Source: Amanita rubescens (taxonomy: Eukaryota; Basidiomycota; Agaricomycetes; Agaricales; Amanitaceae). Taken from it: 64,000 nucleotides of DNA. The position numbers and the translations under genes were made by a program. Under the pieces are notes generated by a model, which saw only the letters and a list, made by a program, of their open reading frames with translations, was not told the origin of the DNA and did no database searches. Below are positions 49,020 to 61,502 of the stretch, one piece after another. Numbering within the stretch: the stretch's first letter is position 1; every line of letters begins with the position of its first letter. The stretch is from NCBI GenBank assembly GCA_015039365.1, contig WION01000018.1, positions 124,001-188,000 of the forward strand, written 5' to 3'.

Positions 49020-50277
49020 TTATAGCTTCGCGGTGACATGTCCTTCCTCTCTAACGTTGTTGGCGAGCGTTCCAATACCGTTGCCCAACCATACAGACAC
49101 CGCATCACCATTTTTGAGGTACACAGGCGGTTTCCGGGCGAAACCGACGCCCCCGGGAGTTCCAGTGATGATGATGGTGCCGGGTTCGAGTGTGGTGCCT
49201 TGCGAGAGGAATGAAACGGTTCGGCGGACCGAGAAGAGTTGATTACTAGTTTTCCGTGAATAGTCGCCTACGCAATACAAAAAAAGGACATACGATGTGT
49301 TGCCATCTTGGAGGACCACACCATTGACAGTGCTTTTCAGCGGTATCTTTTGAGGGTCAGGTATAGCACTGGATGATACGATACATGGGCCAAAAGGATT
49401 AGAGTTGTCTATTTTCATCTAAGTCAGTTCATCTACATGACCCGATTTGAACTTGGCGTACCGAAGCTTTTGGAGAAAGACCATTGAGAGACAGCCATTT
49501 GATGCTTCCTAAACGATACCTTTCATCCAAGTTTAGCCCGGCGCCAAGAAAGGAAGAGCTCACGTACATCGTTTGCGCCGGAATATCCGAGAACGTAATC
49601 CAACGCGTCCTCTTCCGAGACATTCTTTGCAGCCTTTCCAATGACGATGGCGAGTTCGACCTCATAGTCTGGTATGTGCTTTTTCACAGGTTGGGCTACG
49701 CGCGGAACGATGATGTCTGCGCCCGGGCCAATGAGTGAAGTAACAGGTTTGTAGAACAAAATCGGGAAGCTTCACGCGGTTAGACTCATTCCTTCATTCT
49801 AGAATACATACGCTTACGGAGGTTTTGCCATCTTGGCTTCCTCCTAGTAACCAAATTCATCTCGGAGGTCACAGAAAGAAGTTGACGCACGCACCGCATG
49901 ATCGGAGTAGTTTAATCCCAAGCATCGCACAATCCCAACTTCTCGGGCTGAAAGCGGGGAAAGCAAAGTCTTCACGGTGAGAATATTGTTCGTAACTTGG
50001 GCTGCAGGATCTAAGGCGGAACCGACGATTTCCCGAGCCTTGATGACCTTGCCATGGTGCGCAGCGAGACCAACTAGTAATAAAATGAATTAGCTCTGCG
50101 CAGGAACGCCTGACAACACGCACCGTCGATGTTGGGATCTACTGGTTGACCAATATGAACGCGCGATGTCTCTGCCGCGACGAAACGAATAAGACGGGTC
50201 CACTGCTGAACAAACAAATCAATCTCAATGCCTCAGCTCAGACCTTGAGGTCTACTTACAGTTCTGAGAGGTGCCAT
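49020..50277 (-). CDS. Fumarylacetoacetate hydrolase-family protein (about 301 aa)
   Basis: Metal-dependent C-C hydrolase or decarboxylase fold (FAHD1/FAHD2-like group). Eight exons (50277-50260, 50205-50124, 50073-49895, 49843-49818, 49769-49568, 49519-49462, 49408-49294, 49245-49020) give 906 clean bases. Signatures are VRCLGLNYSDHAEEAK, KPVTSLIGPG, DYEVELAIVIGKAAKNV with metal-binding Glu residues, VLGYSGANDVSFR, DNSNPFGPCIV and PGTIIITGTPGGVGFARKPP. The substrate in fungi of this subgroup is usually an acylpyruvate or similar beta-diketone acid; that is inference. It converges on the SSADH gene with about 75 bases between the stops, so the two share a short terminator region. Confidence 0.92.
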
Positions 50278-50632
50278 GGGAGTACAGAGCACAGTGCTGT
50301 GGTTTGTGGCTAAAAGTTCTTTTCGGCTGCCGTGGCTGATGTATTAGGGTTTATGTAACCTTTTCCCGCGACGGAGGTGGAAATGCGGTGTTGCGGAGGC
50401 GCTTCTTGACATTACTGTTGAGCCTCTTCGCCTTGATGTCCGTAAGTGGGTCAATACCAGAGCGGACGGGCCGCCGGTCCGGAGAGAAACGCGGTCACGT
50501 GGGACCCACCTGAGCAAACACGCGGAAATAGACGCCCATAAGATTTTTGGTTGGAAATTGTGAAACGCCGATTACAACAAGTTACAACGTGTTCCGCTGC
50601 TCCTTTCCGCGTAGATGGTAGATCATTCAGAA
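50278..50632. promoter_or_regulatory. Divergent promoter region between the FAH-family gene and the Cdc14 gene
   Basis: A 355-base spacer between two start codons facing away from each other. No coding frame of note; no clear TATA box seen. Confidence 0.5.
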
Positions 50633-52208
50633 ATGCAATCCTGCATTCAAGATGCACTCGACGAAGTACTTCTTCTATTTCCGACGGTGATCACATTGTT
50701 GACTCGGCTTCTTGTTTAGCTCCTTTCCCCTCGTTCTCAGGCTGATGCTAAAACTAGGGCCCTGGAGGTTCTGGAACGTCAGCTGGCACTCGCGTGCTTA
50801 AATGATTCGGAAAGCTTAAACCAGTTCAAGTCGCTGCAACAATGGTTCGAATGCAATAGTACGTCCCACGGTGTTTTCCCATTCATTGTTCAACCTGTGC
50901 ACACAATGACTCAGTATCTTGTCGACTCTTGATGTGGATATCAATAACGACTCCGAAACTTGATGCGCTGATCAGCAAGGGTATTGTGGAAAGTATGTAA
51001 TATTTTCCTCGTGTTTACGCCTAATCCCTGAAAGTTCAATTTCACAGAAGGACGCGAGAATGACGTGTCGAAGATGGTTTCGCAACTGACCCTCGCGCTG
51101 TCAATAATTCAGGGTGCTGCGCTTATTCATCATGGTAGTAAAGTGTACCTGGGGCGAAAACACGCTTTAGAGGTGAGTAAGACCCTGCCGTGGATCTTGA
51201 TCCCAACCTCAATTGGATTATAGATACTTCTTGATCTCCTGTTAATATCCCGCCACGTCTCAGCATCATCTCAACCGCATTTGTCATCTATTGTGCTAGA
51301 CACGCTGTTATGTATACTTGTTGACGCGCCCAATTCGTTGCGGTCGCTTGAAAATGTAAACGGGGTGCAGTTGGTTGTCAAGATTTTGAAAAGAGCGGGT
51401 ACACCTCGCGAAGTCAGGTACGTTGACAAACACGACACTTTGGTGCATTCTAAAAGACTTGCGTAGGATGAAATGCCTAGAATTTCTTTACTTTTACCTG
51501 CTTGATGAAACACCAGCACCAATACCAACATCATCTGTTCAAGTTCATGCCGAAGTTCCCACCACACCAGTCACGCCAGCTCGGAAAAAACATTATTTTG
51601 CGTCAAAGCCAATGTTCCCATCGTCATCAAGGCAAGCGTCGTCAGCATCGCTGACTACGTCTCGGTCAGCATCCGACGAATCTATTGGGTCAATGACGTC
51701 AGCCTCAACTGCACCTTCATCTGTAGCATCTTCACCCGACAATACGTCTATGCTTTCAGTAGATGTGTCAGTAACATCTTCTTCACCCGCAACAAGTCCG
51801 TCGTCGTATAATTATCGTGTACCGATCGGTTCCCCACCACTGGTACCGCTCTGTGGCCGGCCCAAATCCGGGCATGGGAATTTCCTCTCGCCAAATCCCC
51901 TGAGACGCCGTCAGATCGGCTCGTCGCTTAGGCATGTACCGAGTAAAAGCTTATCGGCTATCCCGAGTAGCAAAACCAGTCCACCCGCTTCCAGAACAGG
52001 GAATAAACTCGGCCTCAATAAATCTTGGAGCGAAGAATTGCATGGAAGGGAGGATTCACTGCGAGGGCTGGCGCGACTAGCACTGGGTGTTGGGACAGAA
52101 CGCGTCAAGTCGACAGATGAGAAGAAGGAGCTATTGGGAACCATGCTAGGAAACGTGGATGCGTTAGTCGAGAGTGTGAGGAAGGCTGGCATCTGGGGGC
52201 TCGGTTGA
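50633..52208 (+). CDS. Cdc14-type SIN component, cell division control protein 14 (about 436 aa)
   Basis: In fission yeast the Cdc14 protein (not the phosphatase) partners the Sid1 kinase in the septation initiation network at the spindle pole. Exons 50633-50686, 50741-50858, 50915-50992, 51048-51172, 51224-51417 and 51467-52208 give 1311 clean bases. The N-terminal 200 residues are helical and family-like: DALDEVLLLFPT, ALEVLERQLALACL, RLLMWISITTPKLDALIS, IIQGAALIHHGSKVYLGRK, MKCLEFLYFYLLDETP. A long Ser/Pro-rich disordered region follows, and then a conserved-looking end around KKELLGTMLGNVDALVESVR. Family assignment rests on the helical domain. Confidence 0.85.
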
Positions 52209-52316
52209 CCGGCAAAGTGGTCAGTTTATTCTCGTTATCGCTATCTCCATCGCTTTCTGTATTTTTGGGGTTGTCTGTATCAAACATTTTGTAATTAATG
52301 TAGTAACGTCTAGATA

Positions 52317-52817
52317 TTATGATCGAGATATGGTACCCATATTGTCTATGGGAGGAGCCCCAGAAACAAGCGTTTTTGAACGTGGGTCGAGCAAATTCGG
52401 GAATCTCGACTCGAGATGTCGGAGTAAGCCCTTCTGCGGAGCCGCGACGGGGATGGGAACGTCCGCGGGCGAAGGTGTTGGCTCAGGTCTGGGAGACGAG
52501 GTAGCGGTACCGATGGTGACTTGGTCTCGCGAAGCACTCGTGGGTCTTCCTGCTTGAAGTGCGCGTGCCTCGTCATCAATATCATCGAAAGAGTCCTGCT
52601 TGACAGCAGATATGGAATATGACCATATACCGACGGCAAATGCGCCCAGTGCTATGCCAGTGATTGCATTTCTGAGGCGGAACGGCTCCCTGGCCCTGCG
52701 AAGGCCCGGAGACATTGCCTGTTGTTAATGAGTAAAAAGTCGTATAGAGAATGAGTAACGTACCCCCGGGGTAGGACGGTACGAAGCGGCAGCAGCTTTG
52801 CGGTCGATGTAGGACAT
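52317..52817 (-). CDS. COA3-like cytochrome c oxidase assembly factor (151 aa)
   Basis: Coa3 is a small inner-membrane protein that, with Cox14, controls synthesis and assembly of Cox1. Two exons (52817-52764, 52718-52317) join in phase. The N-terminus MSYIDRKAAAASYRPTPG leads into LRRAREPFRLRNAITGIALG, and the single membrane span is about residues 35-55 (AITGIALGAFAVGIWSYSI). These are followed by the conserved AVKQDSFDDIDDEA. The Pro/Ser-rich tail is longer than in yeast. Its start is only 95 bases from the start of the neighbouring membrane-protein gene on the other strand. Confidence 0.85.
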
Positions 52818-52912
52818 GTGGTGTATGACTAAGCGAAGTGAGGCAGCTTTGTCATCAGTCGTGGGAATATTCAAGTCCCCTTTCGATTTGGCAGCGAAAG
52901 CATTCTTGACAA

Positions 52913-53990
52913 ATGGCCAGATTTATGCCGAGGTAATTTCGTGTCTCTCTTCTCTTTCTCTTTCTCTGCGCTCATGCGTTCCTCAAAATTATACAGAGTT
53001 GCAGCATTCGTAGTCGCTTTCTTCGGTCTCCTCACAAATCTCATTGCCGCTGCTCAGTTTATTACGCTTTGGCACAACTTCAAGTGGGAGCTGGACAGCG
53101 AATGGGAATGGCTTGGTGATAGATGGCGCTTAGACGGCCTTAGGATCGTTGGAGGCCTCTTCTGTGCATACTTTGCATCTGCAGCCGCCATCTCTGCAGT
53201 AGGCCTTGCAGGTGTCATCAAGGTCGGTCCGCCCCTTTGCCTGCGTGATCACCTCGCTGACCTTTTCTAGAACAAACCCTCCCTTGTGCGCTTCTTCCGC
53301 GACTTCTATATTGCAGACTTTTCGTTCTGCACATCATTTGCCATCATTGTCATCTATGCTGCGTTCCACACGACTCCGAGAACAGGAATCTGCGAGGAGT
53401 TCTCACGGCATCCTGAACTGATGCGAGATATGCAAGAAATGGGAATGAATATTGAAAACTGCGAGCTCTGGCTGTCCCGTGCTGCGTTGGCTATCGCGGC
53501 AGTCATGTTGACACTCATTGTCATCCGCGTACGTGTTCCCAGTCAGAGACGATCGACAGCTTCCTGATCCGCTCATACACAGCTTCATTTTTTGCTTGCT
53601 GTTTCAACTTATTATACAGGGCTTGTTCGCTCGTGCCGTAATTCCTGCGCTTCCAGTCGGGACGTCACGTCACACCCTCGCTCACATTCCCGTTCTGACA
53701 GCAAACGCATATACCTCCTACCAGCATCGTCAGAAAGCGTTTCGGAGCTGGTGTATGCTCCAGTGCCGATGAACCGTTTGTCACTTGACATGCGTACCCA
53801 GGCCAAGGAAGCATGGGTGTCTGAGACAATGCCGGCCGACCAGACACGTAAGCATCATCATTCGCGGCGGCACTCGCGTTCCAGCTCGAGCACGAGCAAA
53901 GACATCAAAACGGGGACCATATTTTTGCCCATTCAGCCAGGGGAAGGCCTCCTGCCAGCTTATAATGACAACACGGACGACAAAGCTTAA
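52913..53990 (+). CDS. Four-helix membrane protein of unknown function (about 292 aa)
   Basis: Exons 52913-52932, 52997-53222, 53271-53532 and 53620-53990. Four hydrophobic helices are visible: VAAFVVAFFGLLTNLIAAAQ, GGLFCAYFASAAAISAVGLA, FSFCTSFAIIVIYAAF, and SRAALAIAAVMLTLIVIRV. A cytoplasmic tail rich in Ser, Arg and His follows (RSHSRSDSKRIYLLPASS, KHHHSRRHSRSSSS), ending PAYNDNTDDKA. The third donor is ambiguous: the usual site after VIR (53528) would give GLFARAV and then fall out of frame. The GTGTTC donor after 53532 keeps the frame open, so it is preferred here. No named family recognised. Confidence 0.75.
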
Positions 53991-55359
53991 CTCGGCCCGA
54001 GTTCCACCCTCTTTCCTCTTCTTTTCTTGTTTTTTTTCTGTCACGCCAGCTATGTATCATGATTATCGCATTACATTTCTTTCATTGCATAATTCTCATT
54101 CCAGCGCCCACTCATTTTCTCATCTCATCGGTTCCTAGTATTCTCACTCGCCGTTGTCCCTGCAAAGGCACCGTGATGACGAGTCCTCCGTCTTTCTCCT
54201 TTCGGAAAAGAGCTGACTCACGGTGGCCTTTGTAATCGCGAGTCGGATACGTCAGTGCAGGTCAGCGCCCGCTCAACGATAAATATGATCCGTTTTCATT
54301 CCATCTGGTAAACTTATAGCACAAGGGTAGTGACTGTATTTTGTGATTGTAATTACGTATGTCAATTATCTGTCGAGTTCAACCCCCGACGTTCAACCCC
54401 CGAATTTGATAATCAAGTATACCAGTCGTAAGTGCGATAAGACCAGGTGATGTCAGTAAGATTTCGTAAACCGAATAATGGTCCACTAGGGAGATCGTCC
54501 CATTATATCTTGATGAACTTGCAGGAGAATGCAGCATTGTTGCCTGGCGTGTCTGATGTCGGAATGCTGTCTTCCAATTGCAAACTACGGAAGTGCATGG
54601 CAATATCGCACAAGATATCGTGATTTGTCCTGTGTTCTAAAAATTGTCCCTCGAGAAACGTTCCTTTCCGAATCTAGTTTGCAAGGCACAGTGCACACCG
54701 TCCGATCGGCCCGCGAAGAGCTATCGGAAAAGAACAAGCTCAGTTTCTCGATGCGTCCCCGGGCCGTGTACCGTTACCAATGCTCGGTTTCCCTGGCATG
54801 TCGGTGGCATTTGTCTGCGGGGCAGCTAGTAACAGGTGGAGAGTGCACAAAAAAGGTCTCGACTCGTTTGTCTATAAAAGCCGTGAAGAGGATGAAATCG
54901 AACCGATAGTGTTTACAAATTACCGGCCGGTAAAGTTGGCTATTGCTGCGGTTCAGGCCTTCATCGTGGTCGTCACAACTCACGCGATCCTGGCACCGGC
55001 AGCTCAGATATTAAAATAGCCATTGAGCGCATCCACAAATATGGCACGGAGTGTGCAGAAAGAGATCCCCCAAGGAAGGTCACAGAATGACGTCGTACAT
55101 CCTGCCCTTACGTATGGTATACCCGTACATTAATATAGCAAACGGGTGTATTAACTACCGGATAGTACTACGTATTCAGCCGTGGTCAGCCCATCCAGCT
55201 GGGAGCCTTGCAAGGCGGTCCCAAGGCTCGGGAGTTGGATGGAATAGTGGCTGTGCCACTTCCCATAGGACCATCAAGTGATGGAATCCAAGGGGACGAG
55301 AAGCCACCGATTAACTCTAGCGAGGATTTCCACTCTTCGGCTATTTCGACTTATGAGTC
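53991..55359. other. 1.4 kb with no recognisable gene
   Basis: Short overlapping frames only. CpG content is normal. A direct repeat of TTCAACCCCCGA lies near 54380-54403. Confidence 0.5.
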
Positions 55360-56470
55360 GGCTGAAGCGACCGTTTGCTCGCTTATGCGTGAATACAGAA
55401 TTGAATGGAGTCTCTTGCGGAAGCCCCTTAGAGGTTCATTGGTCCTTTCGCCTTTTATATCCGTTTGCTCTAATATTGTCGGTAGATCAAGCCCTGAAGC
55501 TTAGCTTCTCCGATGTCAAGTTCTACGACATCGCCGAATCTGTTGGACTTGAGCGTGAGCAAAAGTTAAAGGACATTGGAACGTTCAACCTTTGTCGCTC
55601 TCGCATCCCCACCCTGCTTTTCAGGTCTATTGTGGAGGACATGGATGTTTTCCAGATTCAATATGGTCTGTTACCTTACCAAAAGAATGAAAGGACGAGA
55701 TCCCGTTTCCTCGCTCTGGTGAGATGATTTCCTATGAACGCGCTCAGCTGCGCAAATTGAAGCATATGATTTTCAATCACTTGATGGCTTTATTCGGCTT
55801 TGCTTCTAGAAATCTTCCTGAATCGACCATTGAAGGGCGCGTCGCCACGGGCAGGTTTAAGGTGTATTCGGCTCGATCTCGATGCGCATTTGGACGCGGT
55901 TGCTCAAGTCATAGCTGAATGTGATTGTGGGTCATTTATTTCCTACATCTGATGTGTATTTTATTCATTTGAGTCCACAGTATGCGACTGGAACAACACA
56001 ACGGAAGGTTTTTCACGCACCCATTATTGGCATTCTCTGTGACGGGACATCATTCGAATTTTTTTTTCATCCGATGGAAGTAATCCATGGAAATTCACCC
56101 GTGGCTGCCTTCCTAAAACATCCCGCTGTGGTCTACAACTCGCCGATTTCACATTAGAAGGTCGTGCCTCTTTCATGATCTTCGCCAGATATCCGAGATA
56201 ATATTTGACCTATTCATGGGTGCTTATATCTCGAGCTTGAGGGCGTTTCATGAGCAATCCAAACGGAGAGGACAATGCCTAGAAAGAGCATCGAGGAGTG
56301 GGACGAAGCATTGAAGTATGCTCAAGACGCACATAAGATGTTTCGGAATGCGGAATCCAATCGCAGGGGCGAACACATCGGGGAAGCAAATGTATTGGTT
56401 GAAAAGGCGATGAAGACTCTAGAGCACAATGCTAATGTACTGTATGTTTTAGTATTGAATCGTTGCCTGT
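55360..56470 (+). pseudogene. Relict of a repetitive fungal protein family
   Basis: Fragments in order on the plus strand, in different frames: FSDVKFYDIAESVGLEREQK, FRSIVEDMDVFQIQYGLLPY, ESTIEGRVATGRFKVYS, a short IAE-CD region, GILCDGTSFEFFF, and EEWDEALKYAQDAHKMFRNA. I recall this pattern from an unannotated family present in many copies in mushroom genomes. In intact members a segment of the type VLVIEVK follows the FKV region, and it is absent here. At least four frameshifts and several internal losses make it dead. Function unknown. Confidence 0.6.
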
Positions 56471-59266
56471 AAATGACCGGACAGATCTCATCATAACTGG
56501 TTGGGATGATGCAAGAGTTGAAGAGGTGTAAAGATTGAATTTGGTATACCACTATCCTCAAGTTTCCAACCAGCATACATGTATAATACCAAATGACGGA
56601 CATGCAATTTCGATGACCCCCATATCCTTATCCCAGACGTCGGCGTCTTCTCTACTCTAATACCGAAGTGAAACTGCAGATGGACAGACTTCCCAAGCGC
56701 CGATCCTCGACGATCCTTTCCAATACGTGGGCCTGGATCGGTTCGGTAGCGGCAGCTGTATCTACGTCGTTTCAAGTATCTTGATATTTCAACAGATAAA
56801 AGTAGTAGACAGATAATCGATTGGGCAATTGGAGGGTTGGAGTTGAGTGGCGCGAGAATATTCGTCGACGGCTGTATAAATGGCTACGGCCTCGTTGCCT
56901 CGGGATTCGGGTTATTTGCGACGACGATGGTGTGAAGGTAATTGACTCGAAGGGCTGGTGGAATCCACGTGACAAGGGCATCGCGGTGCGAGTCGCGCCA
57001 CAAGGACCCTTATTATTGCCAAAGAGAGACGATCCACGCATCGACGCATGAAGCTTCCCATAAGCTTTCGTCCATGTTTGCTACGCTCACAGTCCTGATG
57101 GATTCAGGCGGGAACCGGGCCTGTTCTTGCTTCAAGAAAACTTTTGGGCGCCAAGAGGCAGAATCGAGCCCATGTTCCGTTAATTCTAGCACGCGCTCAA
57201 TCGTGTCGTACTGAGATTGATATTGTTAAGACCCGTCTTTTCAAAAATTTCGAGGGTCATCCATAATGGTGCATTTCGGCGTGGGAGCCCCGCGATAGAT
57301 GGAGTGTTGTCCAGAACACTATAGGAGCAGCCAAAATTAAGTAAGGAGCGCAGGCCTGGTTAGGTATTCGAGCCAGATTCGAAGATCTAGGACGCGGCCT
57401 CACGAAAATGAATAGTAGCACAGACGGTATCCCGAAACGTGCACGAATTTTGCCTGGCATGGTAATAACATGGGACGAGATCATACTAGGCACACTTCGA
57501 GCATTCCGTTCGATAGACGGCGGTAAGGTCCAGCGAACGGTCATAAGGTGTCAGACAAGGGTGGATGGTCAGCGGTGATCGAGATATTGATTATTGCATC
57601 ATACCCCTAACACCACAACGGAGACGGGAGTCGAGTGCAAACAGGACCTTGCGCGCGGAGGAAGCGTAAAAAAATGGCGTCCTTGCGGAAGTATGACCGA
57701 AATTCTAGGAAGGCCATGCCAAAACCACGAACAGAACAGGCCGTCCGAATAATGTAACGGGGAAGTTTGAAGCTTGGAGATACATTGGTCGACGGGGATT
57801 GCAGGGTGGTGGCAGTCGCCTGCTCCGGGGTCTAGAAAACTGCTTATCGTGAACGTGTCTGGAGACGCTAGTCCCCTCGCCACCAATACGGCTAAAGACA
57901 ACGTGAACAAGGGAGTGTGAAACGTTACGAACAACCGTTTGCGGAATCAACGCCCCTTTTAACCATTAAAAGGTAGTTCCCTTCATTCTCCGTACGCCCG
58001 TGCATCCGGATAAATCGAGTTTGGCATTGGAAGATGGATAGAAAAGTAGAGAAATAATTGCTGGTGGCTCTGGAATGTTCTAGCAACGCTAAAAAGTAAG
58101 GGTAGGACAGATCATTAGAGGAAATTTACCGGTGAACCTCGAATGTTCTAGCGCTACCAAAAAAGCGAGAACGGCGTAAGGAACGACAGCGTGTCATTTA
58201 ATCTAGATACCTGTATCTTGGTTAGCCCACTTGAAATGAGGCGACCACTTTTCCATCGATGTGGTTATCAGCAAACGTGAATACGTGCTCAGCCATCCTG
58301 GGCCATGAGGATGTCATATAGGCTCGCCCTGGGCGGAAATTAGTCGACAACTGAGGTGAGCAATCAGGCTGGGGATGGGAATCGGAGAACGGCGAAGTTT
58401 GACATGTTTTTATGCTTGACACACTACAAATTCATGCGGTTCACAGACCACTGGCCGCCGGCTGGTTGCTATGGCATGGAATTATGACACAGGAGAAAAA
58501 AATCAGTTCGCCCCGCAAAGTGAGCCATGTTCCAGGCCCAATAACGCCGACATGTTGGGGCCTGGAACGCAAACACGGGAGATTTATATCCCGCGTGGAC
58601 AGAGGGCTTTCAAGGCGATATCCAGACCTGTCCGTGATCATCGAAAAAAGAGCAAGCTCGGATTGGTTAACCAGTATTTCGTAGAGCCGTTGAGCGCGGA
58701 GACTTGCGGTATGTGCACTACGTGCATCGATATCATTAAAATAATCAAATTTCCAAGCGTCGATCTGCGGTAACACGTATGTGGCTCTGCTGAGCCGATC
58801 GGATGACTACCGTATCCGAAGAGCCAACGGCATAGGTTAGCAATAGCTTGAGAACGGCGTATACTCTTGTCATGGAAGAGGAGCCCCGTGGTCGCAGTAA
58901 TGACGTCGTGGACTCGAAGTTAGACAAACCGGATTGGATGATGGACTGGCATGCCACATACGCGAGACGAGAAAATCCGAGGGCCAGAGCTGAAGCCCAA
59001 ATCATCTGCATAGAGATGCTAAGTTCTAGATTGGCCTGGCCATAACATGAAACATTAAAAAATGCCGACCTAAAAAATTCCGCAAGGGTCGACTCGACAT
59101 ACCTTCGGATTGTGGCGCAGACAAGTGAAATAAGCTACAAGCAGGGAAGATCTAGAGTAATAGACCGGCGATTGGCTCGCTATTGTCGTCCGTGCCGGCT
59201 CGAGCCAATGGGAGACGCTGTGCGACCGCTTAGACACTTTTGCCCAGATGGGTCTCGTTCGCCGGT
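56471..59266. other. 2.8 kb with no recognisable gene
   Basis: No conserved open frame. It contains a pair of related 35-base repeats at 58065-58168 (see separate entry) and the upstream region of the Tpa1-like gene. Confidence 0.5.
58065..58168 (+). repeat. Two diverged copies of a GAATGTTCTAGC-containing repeat
   Basis: Copies at 58065-58099 and 58133-58168 share GAATGTTCTAGC followed by an A-run. The core GAATGTTC matches the heat-shock-element pattern nGAAnnTTCn. The nearest downstream start codon is more than 1.1 kb away, so a regulatory role is uncertain. Confidence 0.4.
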
Positions 59267-59274
59267 TATAAAAA
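59267..59274 (+). promoter_or_regulatory. TATA box of the Tpa1-like gene
   Basis: TATAAAAA lies 35-42 bases before the start ATG at 59309, leaving a short pyrimidine-rich leader. Confidence 0.6.
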
Positions 59275-59308
59275 CCCAGGCCACATATTTCAACGTCTCT
59301 CAAATCTC

Positions 59309-61389
59309 ATGCCCCGCACTCACAGCCGCTCGTCCTCGCCCGCAGAGTATGACTCTGCGAAGCGCCGTAAAACTTCACACTCGCCTACACCAACCACATC
59401 GTCCTTTGCCGACGGTCTTTTTAACGCAGAAAACATCGCTCACCTCAACGACGAGTATAAAAACAATTTCCCGTTCAAGCATGCAGTTGTAGATCATCTT
59501 TTTCAAAACAACTTGCTCGAAAACGTAAAAAATGAGTGTCTCCGAGAGCTCGACTTCACGACGAAGGAGACAGATATCTACAAGGTTGATATCTCTTTGG
59601 CTATTCTTTCCATCTAATCCGGTATCGACATCCAGGTCAACCAAACAGGCGACCTCGCCTCCCTTAACTACCTCACCCCTGACCAAGTCGCCCTTCTACC
59701 CAATCTCCTCACGCTTCGTGATGCCCTTTATTCCATCGAATTCAGACGCTTTCTTCAGTCCGTCACAAACTGTGGTCCTCTGTCCGGCATAAAGCAGGAC
59801 ATGTCCGTCAACTCGTATACGAATGGATGTCATTTGCTCAACCACGACGACGTCATTGGCACACGCCGCGTTTCCTATATTTTATACATGCCTCTTCCGA
59901 ACTATCAGATGTGGCAACAAGACTGGGGTGGCGCCCTAGAACTCTACCCTGTCAAGTCTAACGGCGACGGCCAACTAGAACCGGAGCCCGTGCCTTCCAA
60001 AAGCATTCCGCCCAGTTGGAATCAGTTCATTTTCTTCGAGGCTCAGCCGGGAAAAAGTTTTCACTCTGTAGAAGAAGTGGTCGTTGGAGGCGAAAATGAC
60101 CCAAGAGAGCGGCTGAGCATCAGTGGGTGGTTTCATGCACCACAGGAAGGTGAGGAAGGCTACGAACCCCTGCATGACTCCGAAGTCAAGAGTTCGCGAG
60201 AGCAACTTGTGAGTCTATTTGATTGGCCGTTATCTGCGCGCCAGCTCAGTCGATGCTTCTAGACATCCGCATCTACCGTATTCAACTCTTATAAGGAAGG
60301 TGTAGAGGATATCTTGCTTCCTGATGATGCCTTGCCAGAGGTGCACGTTGACTTCCTCTCCGAGTACCTGAACCCCGTCTACCTTCAGCCGCGCACAATG
60401 AAAGCCCTCGCGGCAAGGTTCGTCGAAGAGTCATCTCTCGAACTTCACTCATTCCTCAGTCACGAACTCTCCCATGCTCTCGAAATGGGCTTACGGAACC
60501 TCGACGCCAAGGACGGATTAGGTGGAGAACGTCAAAAGCGCATACCGCCACACGCACAAGGGGGAAACGCCATGTGGGCCATCAAGGGCCCTCCCCATAG
60601 GTGGCGGTACTGTGTGCTCAAGCGGCCGGAGAAAGGCGCGTTGGCATCTATTGTTAGACCGCTCGCTAGAAGCTCGGTGAATGATATACTCCGTAGCATT
60701 CAAGACGAGCTATTTCCAAGCCCTCCATTCCGTAGCTGGTTAACTCTCATATCGCGACTTATGCCATTAAGGTGTCACGTCGAGGCTCGACGGTTCCGGC
60801 CCGGTCTAGACTACACACTTGCTACGAGCGAGGAAAAAGAGGCACGGTTAGACGTCGTCCTCGGATTGACTCCGGAAGTGAAGAATGACGTCACGGACAA
60901 GGAAAGTAGCAAGCATGCTGCAATGCACGCGGAACGGGGCTGGCAAACAGGCGAATGGGGAGGCTGGGAGGTGGGTACCTTTACGTAACCGTCCCAACCT
61001 TCTTCGACACCCCTTACTTGCAGTGCTATATGGCGCCTCACGATGAGGAGGACGACCCTGCCGTTTACCGTTCTGGCTCTACCAAAAAGTCTGGAGCGAA
61101 TGGTCACTCGAATAACACTCCGGGTCGCGGCCCGAGCAATCCGGGGTCACCTCTTGATGGCCCTAGCAGGAGTAAAACGACTACGCCACCAACGCCTACG
61201 AGCGACGACGAGGAAGATGAGAGTACGCTTCTTACCGTACAGCCCGGATTTAATCGTCTGCTCCTCGTGCTGCGTGATGAAAAAGTGATGCACTTTGTCA
61301 AGTACGTTTCGGCAGCTGCTGAAGGTTCAAGATGGGACATATGCGGTGAATATGAAGTTGGAATGGTAGCATCCGACGACGAAGATTAA
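59309..61389 (+). CDS. Tpa1/OGFOD1-type prolyl hydroxylase (about 640 aa)
   Basis: A 2-oxoglutarate and Fe(II)-dependent oxygenase that hydroxylates ribosomal protein uS12 and affects translation termination. Exons 59309-59584, 59636-60208, 60263-60970 and 61024-61389 give 1923 clean bases. The N-terminus is basic. The catalytic domain has CHLLNHDDVIGTRRVSYILY (iron ligands H and D), WGGALELYPV, and RLSISGWFHAP (second His and the Arg that binds 2-oxoglutarate). The second, non-catalytic domain follows (YLNPVYLQPRTMKALAARF, SSLELHSFL), then an acidic Pro/Thr-rich insert and a final LLLVLRDEKVMHFVKYVS. The ATG at 59309 is preferred because it follows the TATA box closely. Confidence 0.92.
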
Positions 61390-61502
61390 TGCAAAAGCTG
61401 TGCTTACGTCCGGGTAAATGTATCGCGACTGATTGACCTGCACTGCGTCACTATTTATTGTGTACGCTGGATATATAAACGAGGCACCCGTATCTAATAT
61501 AT

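Noticed and set aside
54780..55019. Plus-strand frame of 79 codons with a hydrophobic end
   Set aside because: No family motif, splice support or promoter; length is within chance expectation.
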